Below are positions 57,561 to 64,000 of a DNA stretch of 64,000 bases, piece after piece; the stretch's first letter is position 1, and every line of letters starts with the position of its first letter. Source of the stretch: Cenococcum geophilum 1.58 (lineage: Eukaryota; Ascomycota; Dothideomycetes; Gloniales; Gloniaceae). A model generated the notes under the pieces. It saw only the letters and a list, made by a program, of their open reading frames with translations, was not told the origin of the DNA and searched no databases. The translations under genes were made by a program, and so were the position numbers. The DNA is taken from NCBI GenBank assembly GCA_001692895.1, contig KV748176.1:4927092-4991091 (forward strand), read 5' to 3'.

Positions 57561-58709
57561 ACCCTATTAATCTCGAAGAGATTAATCTTAGTTAGTTAAT
57601 AGGTAAAAAGTATTTTATAGTTCTATATATAGTATCTCGAAATGGATATAGAGTTAATATAACCGCCCTTATTAATACTAGAGCAAATAGCTTTGCCTTT
57701 ATAAATACTGCCTATACAAATAATGTTACTAAGTTTTTAAATACAGAAGCTATCTAACTAGAGAAGCCTGTCTAGGTAAAGGGCTATAACGGCTAAGCCG
57801 GTCGGCCTATTACCTACATCTTAAAGTTATATATTGCTCTTAACGGACAACGCTAATACGGTATCCCCTTTTATATTCTAGACCTAGGGTCCTATAATAT
57901 AATCCTTAGACGAAAATAAATGTCCTATTTTAATATTTGGTTAAATATATAAAAAAGATAGTTTGTCTAGCCGGAGGATAGACTAAGGTTACCCTCCTTT
58001 ATTAGGGAGATCTAAACTAACCGTAAGACACTAGCCGCAAGGGCTAACCCTACCTACTAGTAGGATGTCCGGGCCCATAACCTAGCCTTTACCTAAGAGG
58101 ACGCCCGCCATAAAGCTGGAAAGAACTCCATACTAATAAAGATACTCTCCTAAAGCGCTACGTTTAAAGAGGACTCTACGTACGGAAGTAGGATAGATAA
58201 TAACGTAGATAATGTCTAAATTGTATAGATCTAACTGTTATAGAAAAGAACGTATTAATAGGATATAAGGGATAACCTCTAAAAGATGTAATAGGAGCTA
58301 AAAGGAGTAACGATGATACTAGTACCCCAAAAGTCCCTAAAGTCACATACGCCCCTATTGTTAGTTAACCCCCCTACCGTAGATATTGCCGCAATTAGCG
58401 CTATAGTGTTCCACTTTAATATATACCAGAAGGATAATAAGGTCTTTATAACAAGCCTATATAAGATTAACCAAATTATTAATAATAGAGAGGAAAGGCT
58501 AGATAAGGAAACCGATAAGGAACTAGTTAAACGCCTTCTTTTTACCATTTATACAGGCTATAAGGATGCATTCTTAAAGGCGGCCTTAAATAAGTTACCC
58601 CTCTACCAGACGTACAATTATAAGATTTAATTAGAGGCTAATAACTCACTAGGCTATAGCCCCCTCTACTATTAATTAATAAATAAGCTAAAAGTAATAA
58701 AGTAGTACT
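57561..58709 (+). pseudogene. G5 protease and linker
   Basis: Protease about 57630-57920: INTRANSFAFINTAY (ID-GANS-AFI in relatives), later FYILDLGSYNIILRRK. A 105-codon clean open stretch at 58313-58630 is the linker before RT; its end, AFLKAALNKLPLYQTYNYKI, matches the conserved stretch F-K--A--LP-----DH-I of Gypsy pol. This is one of the few unbroken pieces in the region. Fossil as a whole. Confidence 0.7.
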
Positions 58710-58724
58710 TAATTAACAACCTGG
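58710..58724. repeat. 15-bp target duplication of the 1.0-kb insertion, left copy
   Basis: TAATTAACAACCTGG, repeated at 59742-59756. The length points to target-primed (LINE-type) insertion. Confidence 0.85.
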
Positions 58725-59741
58725 GGCCGTCGAAAACGGACTCTGCACCTATACGTGGTGACGGCTACGAACCTAGGTCTTTAAAGTTCAGACTTAGAGC
58801 CAACGCAGAGACGTCGCATAGCGTGCGGACAGGACCTGGTGGTGGTTGTGGGCGTTAAGGGCGGTAGTGAAAAATTTTCGGATGGTGAGATCTTGAAAAC
58901 CACTACTGTTGGCCCTCTATAATACGACGACTACCACTATTCTCCTATCTGGGGCACCTATACGATCCAACGTGGATATGTGGCACTTAATAAATATCCC
59001 TAAACCTTAACTGAAAGCATTGACGACCTTATATTGACGAACGAACGCGTGCACGAACGAATGAACGAACGAGCAAATATACGGCCCCTCCTAACCCCCA
59101 GGGCGATCGCCCGCGGAGCATGCGGTTACTCGCCGTCTTACTACCAAATACTACCTAGCAGCCTGGATTGCGACCCACGGTTTTCCCCATTGTCTTCTTT
59201 TGACGGAGTGGTGACCCTTAGGAAGGGCCTAGCTGGGGCCTAGGCATAAAAGATACCCAAATATAACATATCCCGCTCGCTTATTAGTATTACGGTGGTT
59301 AGAACGGATGAATCCCCCTTACGCCTTCGGTGGCTCTAGGGGGGGGGAGGCAAGGCGTATATAGCAACGCAATGGTTATAGGAGATAGCATACAGGGGGT
59401 GGTCAAGATATGGGAAACGACCGTACGGCAATCGATTAGCAAGGCCTAGCTGGGACGTAGTGAACCCTAGCTTTGGATAAGCTAGAGAAGGAAGCAGTGG
59501 TTCCNAAGGAGTTCNAACATNCAAGGAGGACAGGACGTAGCCGTAGNCCCGNAGGGCCGCNGCTACGGACNGACATGGCAAATNGGGGTTTTTNATCCTA
59601 CTNAGGTGGCTNATAGGGTTTTTCCTCCCCCCCAGCAGCAAGGGTTTTTTCCCGTTAATATTACTTTTCCCTTGTGTACGGAGTAGTCTGCGTGGGGCTA
59701 GATAGCATCTATATCAGACGTTAATTAAAGAAGAATTATTA
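58725..59741 (+). mobile_element. Unassigned 1,017-bp insertion, LINE-type duplication, little mutated
   Basis: Starts GGCCGTCGAAAACGGACTCT (preceded by the duplication) and ends ...GAAGAATTATTA. It lacks terminal inverted repeats and LTRs. The 15-bp duplication and AT-rich 3' end suggest mobilisation by a LINE, either as a 5'-truncated LINE, a long SINE-like element or a processed copy of a host RNA. GC-rich with normal CA/TG content, so not RIP-mutated. About 59034-59085 has a GAAC-type short repeat (ACGAACGAACG). No open frame above about 100 codons and none convincing; no tRNA-like promoter boxes identified. About 14 unresolved bases lie in 59500-59615. Confidence 0.6.
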
Positions 59742-59756
59742 TAATTAACAACCTGG

Positions 59757-62530
59757 ATAAAGGGTTTATTAAGCTAAGTTAAGCCCTTTTTACTTCCCTT
59801 ATCCTGTTCGTAAAAAAGCCTAATAGAGGCCTTTATTTTTATATTAACTATTAAAAGCTAAATGCTATTACTTAAAAGGACCAGTATCTTATTCCTTTAA
59901 TTAATAAAACCCTTATATATTTAAGCTAGGTAAAGATCTTTACTAAACTTAATATCCGCTAAGCTTTCTACCAAATTAGAATAAACCCTATATCTAAAGA
60001 TTTAATAACGTTCCGTACCCGCTATAGTTCCTATAAATATAAAGTTCTTTTTTTAGACTAATAAACGGACTAGCTACGTACTAAAGGTATATAAATAACG
60101 TTCTTTTTAATTACCTCAACAAATTCTACACAGCATACCTAGATAATATTCTTATATACTTAGATAACGAACTTAAGTATTAAGTTTATATTAAGAAGGT
60201 CCTAGAGAGACTACAGAATGCGGGCTTATAAGTTAATATTAAGAAATGCGAGTTTAGGGTAAAATGTATAAAATACCTTAGGTTTATCATAACTATAAAA
60301 GGAATTAAGGTTAACCCTAAGAAGGTAGAGGCAATCCGTAACTAGAAGCCCCCTTATATAGTAAAAGGAATCTAGTCCTTTCTTAGTTTTTATAATTTCT
60401 ACCGCCAGTTTATCCGTAACTACGGAATTATAGTAAAACCTCTTATATAACTAACTAGGAAGGACACACCTTTTGTCTTTAATAATAGCTATATAAAGGC
60501 CTTTAAAGAGGTAAAGAATTGGCTTATCTCTTCCCTAATCCTTTATTACTATAACCTAGACCTTAAATTAATACTAAAAATAGACGCCTTTAATAGGGTC
60601 GTAGTAGGAATCCTATTACAGTTATATCTAGACGGCGAATAGTACCCTATAGCTTTTTTTTAAAGATAATAGACCCGGCTAAGTGTAACTATAAAGTATA
60701 TAATAAAGAAATGCTAGCTATTATTTAATTACTTTTCTAATAGCGTATAGAGCTTAAAGGTACGAACTCCCGGATTAAGATATATATAGATTATAAAGCC
60801 CTAGAGTACTTTATAACTATAAAGCAGCTTATAGGGCAATAAGCCTAGTAGGCCAAAATACTCTCCTAATTCTTCTTTACGATTATATATCGTTCTAATA
60901 AGCAAAACTTTAAGGCTAATGCCCTAACCTAAAGAGAATAAGATATAGGACCCTAGGATAAGCTAAAGACCTAATATTGGACGCGCGCCCTCCTTTATCT
61001 AGAATAGCTTAACCCGCGGATCTTTAAGGAGCTAGACTCCTAGTAAAACGAGCTAGCACTAATAGAGGAGTCCTTAGATAAGCTAATAGGGCTAATTAAC
61101 CGCCTCCTAACTATAAACCGCACGGCTAACGCCCTAAGGGCCCTCCGCGAATAAGCCGCGAAAGGAAACCCCGATTTTAAGACGAAGGAAGGATTGCTCC
61201 TATACTAAGAGCGGCTTATAGTCCCTAATATCGATAATCTATAGACTAAACTAATCCGCAAAGCTTATTACTAAGTCTCTATAGCATACCCTGGTAAGAA
61301 TAAGACCCATAAAATTATTAACTACCACTACTACTAGCTAAGAATGGTTGCGGATATTAATTAATATATATAAAACTGCGAAGACTACTAGAGAGCTATA
61401 ATCCCACGGGATAAAACCCTAGGACTACTTAAGCTACTCCTAATACTAGAGCGCCCTTAGTAGTATATCTTTATAGACTTCTATAAACTACCTAGGGACC
61501 GTAACGGATATAATATAGTTATAGTTATAGTTAACCGCTTTAGTAAACGCCCGTTCTTAATTTTATGTTATAAGAACATTAATACTAAAGAGGCAGCCTA
61601 GCTATATATCTATTACGTCTACCAAATCTATAAACTACTAGATACTATTATATCCGATTATAGGCTATAATTTATATTAGCCTTTTAGAATAAGTTTACC
61701 TAAATCCTAGGTATTAAGCTAAAGCTTTTTATAGCTTATTACCCCTAAATAGACGGTTAGATAGAGATTATAAATTAGTACCTGGACTAGAGGTTTAGGC
61801 CCTTTATTAACTATTTCTAGGATAACTGGTCTAAACTACTACCCTTAATGGACTACGCGTAAGCAACCCTACCCCATAACTCCACAGGGTTTACCCTAAT
61901 TTAGCTAAAAATGGGATACTTACCCTATATAAGCTTTAACTAAAAAAGGCTAGAAGAACCCTAGACTGTATAAGAGAAGCTATCCTATACTAAGGCCTAA
62001 TAGTACGCCAAACGATTAGAGGAGGCCTAGATGGTAGCCCGCGAGAACTTAGAAAAAGCTTAAAGGTTAATAAAACAGCAGGCGAATAAACACCGTTAAG
62101 AGCCCGATTTTACCCCTAGCGATATAGTCTGGGTTATAACAAGGAATTAGAGGACTAAACGACCTAGCTATAAGCTAGACTACTAGATGGCAGGACCATA
62201 TAAGGTTCTTAAGAAGATAGGCAACTTATATAAGATAAAGCTCCTAGACTTAATTAGGGTTTACCCTATCTTCTTACTAGATAAGTTACGGAAAGCTATA
62301 AATAACTTATTACCTAGATAAAAGAACGAGCCTCCCCTACTAGTTTAAGTAAACGGTAATAATAAATAGGAGGTTAATAAAATGCTAGCCTGCAAGATAG
62401 TATGGGGAGCGCTAAAATACCGTATTTAATGGAAGGGCTACAATCCTAACCTAACCTAGTACCCTATATAGAACTTTATAGGCTACCCCTAGAAGCTTAA
62501 AGAATTCTATAACTAATACCCTAATGCGCC
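59757..62530 (+). pseudogene. G5 RT, RNase H, integrase and chromodomain
   Basis: RT resumes right after the insertion with LDKGFIKLS. Its active-site block YLDNILIYLDNEL lies near 60138-60175, and the thumb to about 60420. RNase H about 60540-60950. Integrase about 61240-61900, with zinc-binding start near 61270-61380 and core blocks including FKLLDT-ISDY near 61625-61660. Chromodomain-like KIVWGALKYRI-WKGYNPN near 62395-62450. Order typical of chromoviruses, which use the chromodomain to target heterochromatin. Fossil. Confidence 0.8.
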
Positions 62531-62945
62531 TAGACCCCTAAAGTACCTAGATAAATAGATAGAATATTAGTATAATAAAGACAATAAGTTACTGGAAGAA
62601 TATAGGGATAAAAACGCCCTAAAGCCCTAATATAGCTATCTGCCAAATTCTGCTATATTCTGCCGTTTTCTGCCAGTACCGTAAAATTTCAGATATTTAG
62701 GAACTTTAACCGCCAGTTAAAGTTATCTAATTAGTTAGATCCATGCTAAGACTTTTAGCGGCTACTCTTTCTAGCCTAGTGCTTCCACTTAGCCTATAAT
62801 CGCCCTTTATACTTAGTTAGGACGGACTTATATCCCCTTTATCTCCTTATCTTATATTTTTATAATCCTACGTTTATAAGCCTAGTGCTACCCTATTTTT
62901 TCTAACTAAGCCTAAGGGTAGGCTTTCTTTTAAAGAGGGGGGTAA
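62531..62945 (+). other. G5 3' non-coding region with palindrome and polypurine tract
   Basis: After the pol tail comes TCTGCCAAATTCTGCTATAT (62639-62658 region). Then the palindrome AACTTTAACCGCCAGTTAAA (62702-62721, continuing GTT) with the same following phrase TCTAATTAGTTAGAT as in Copia A and G1. The polypurine tract at about 62930-62945 is next to the LTR. No gene. Confidence 0.6.
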
Positions 62946-63156
62946 TGTAATGGCGCTATCGCACGTTACCTGCTAAATTCTGCTATATTCTGCCGACCTG
63001 CGATTAGCCCGCCTAAAGCTAGCGCCTTNGCGGCTTACCCTATATATTTGTTTACATCGGTCCTAGCNACNCCTTTTCCTTCTCTTTAGCTTAGTATCTT
63101 TGTAATACAGTATTCGTTTAAGCTTCGGTTTAGAGGTATTTATTTAAGCCGTGATA
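62946..63156 (+). repeat. G5 3' LTR
   Basis: 211 bp matching 55913-56123, followed by duplicated CCTAA. Three unresolved bases (63030, 63068, 63071) correspond to A, G and C in the 5' LTR. Confidence 0.9.
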
Positions 63157-64000
63157 CCTAACTTAATTACCTCCGACTAAGGCATATAGTTTAGCTCTAA
63201 CGTATAGAGACGAATCTGCCAACGCCTTGGTATCTCTATTAAGATATCTATATCCTTTTACTATAAAACTGCTAGGTAACCGGAAAACGCTAATACTAGT
63301 ATAAAAGCGTACCTACGATAGGTAGTCGCCTATAGTTAAGATGACTGGGTGGATTACCTTCTACTAGGTAAATTCGTAGCGAATAACTATGTCTTAACTA
63401 CTATAGGACTTACCTCGTTCTTCGCGAATAAGGGATATTACCCCTGATCCGGCATAGAACCACTAGAACCTATTAATAAGAAACTGCTATATAGAAAACG
63501 CCTTAAGATACTACTTGCTAACTAGCATGCAGACTATATGAAAAATCTACTCGACTACTATAAGGGAGAAATGGCCTAGGCTTAAGTAAAGCAGGCCTAC
63601 TTTGCTGACTGTTATAGAACGCCACCACTGGAGATACGTGTTAGCGACTAGGTATGGCTAAATATACGCAATATCTCTATATAGAGGCCTATAAAGTTAC
63701 TTAATTATAAGAACCTTAGCCCCTACCTAATTAAACGAGTTATTAATAGGGGAGCCGTATATAAGCTAGAGCTCCTACTTACCCTAGCTACCCGCGGGAT
63801 ATGGCCTATATTTTACCTATAGCTACTACACCTTTACTAGCCTAACCCCTTACCGGGGTAGATATAGCCTAAACCCCTACTAGTACTAATCCGAGATAAG
63901 AATAAAGACGAGAACTATAAGGAGTGGACCGTTAAACGAATTATTGACTCTAAATACTTTGGTAAAGGTAGAGGACGACGGCTCTACTATAGAGCTATAT
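63157..64000 (+). pseudogene. G4 pol, second part: integrase end and chromodomain start
   Basis: Integrase resumes after the duplicated CCTAA. The block FVANNYVLTTIGLTSFFANK followed by GYYP lies near 63370-63445, and VWLNIRNISI then LLNYKNLSPYLI at 63653-63735. The stretch NYKEWTVKRIIDSKYFGKGR near 63912-63975 opens the chromodomain, which is cut by the window end. Fossil. Confidence 0.8.

Larger units (their letters stand above)
55913..63156 (+). mobile_element. Ty3/Gypsy retrotransposon G5, ends complete, nested in G4
   Basis: 7.24 kb including a 1.0-kb secondary insertion. LTRs of 211 bp (55913-56123, 62946-63156), duplication CCTAA, and a polypurine tract TTAAAGAGGGGGGTAA just before the 3' LTR. 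Order: gag with knuckle, protease, RT, RNase H, integrase, chromodomain. The LTRs differ at about a dozen positions, all transitions apart from unresolved bases. Structurally whole, but a fossil with dozens of RIP-type breaks. Younger than G4. Confidence 0.9.
51043..64000 (+). mobile_element. Ty3/Gypsy retrotransposon G4, cut by the window end, split by G5
   Basis: + strand Gypsy with its own sequence at 51043-55912 and 63157-64000. Order: candidate 5' LTR, gag, protease, RT, RNase H, integrase, chromodomain. The 3' LTR lies beyond the window. G5 is inserted in the integrase with duplication CCTAA (55908-55912 and 63157-63161). Fossil with many breaks. A patch of about ten unresolved bases lies at 53625-53670. 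Confidence 0.8.

Noticed and set aside
59034-59641. Possible small proteins of 69 codons (+ strand) and 101 codons (- strand) in the 1.0-kb insertion
   Set aside because: Short, overlapping, composition driven by GC content, and the - strand one runs through many unresolved bases.
58725-59741. Insertion considered as ribosomal RNA or mitochondrial DNA because of its GC contrast
   Set aside because: No stretch resembling conserved rRNA cores was seen, and the clean 15-bp duplication points to a mobile insertion.
1-64000. Search for host genes, tRNAs or introns
   Set aside because: Every coding-like stretch could be placed in a mobile element, except for small stretches inside elements that remain unassigned. 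No cloverleaf with the B-box consensus was found by eye.

Overview
This window is almost certainly from a filamentous ascomycete (Pezizomycotina) and is a repeat island with no recognisable host gene. Most of it is AT-rich, nearly empty of CA/TG dinucleotides, full of TA, and still contains CG. Almost every stop in the old reading frames is TAA or TAG. That is the footprint of repeat-induced point mutation (RIP, C to T at CpA on either strand). No tRNA, rRNA or CRISPR array was seen.

Layout. Bases 1-481 hold the tail of a Ty3/Gypsy integrase on the + strand. Bases 482-29798 are one Gypsy element on the - strand (here G1), blown apart by four later insertions: a Ty1/Copia element (Copia A, 1484-7482), two LINEs of the fungal Tad/I type (7982-13532 and 13759-19577), and a second Copia of the same family (Copia B, 19934-25875). 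All four have matching target-site duplications. A second - strand Gypsy (G2) follows in pieces (29799-31783, 40764-41081, 49111-about 50360). G2 is split by a 424-bp foldback MITE (31055-31478), by a GC-richer gag-bearing LTR element without a visible pol (E, 31784-40759), and by a complete Gypsy with chromodomain (G3, 41082-49110). Element E is itself split by a hAT DNA transposon in one of its LTRs (31824-34559).

Right part. A fragment of a G3-like Gypsy (about 50362-51042) is followed by a + strand Gypsy (G4, about 51043 to the window end). G4's integrase is split by a further complete Gypsy (G5, 55913-63156). The RT region of G5 is split by a 1.0-kb, GC-richer, little-mutated insertion with a 15-bp duplication (58725-59741) that I cannot assign.

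Age order follows from nesting and mutation load. G1, G2, G4 and the Copias are old and heavily mutated. G3 and G5 are younger than their hosts but still mutated. Element E, the hAT, the MITE and the 1.0-kb insertion are the youngest. The most unusual signal is a pair of palindromic modules. One is centred on GGATTTTCCATCC/GGATGGAAAATC, the other is AACTTTAACC-GCC-GGTTAAAGTT. They recur in the non-coding parts of unrelated LTR elements (Copia, Gypsy and the gag-only element). Coordinates of element ends are read by eye and should be good to a few bases.
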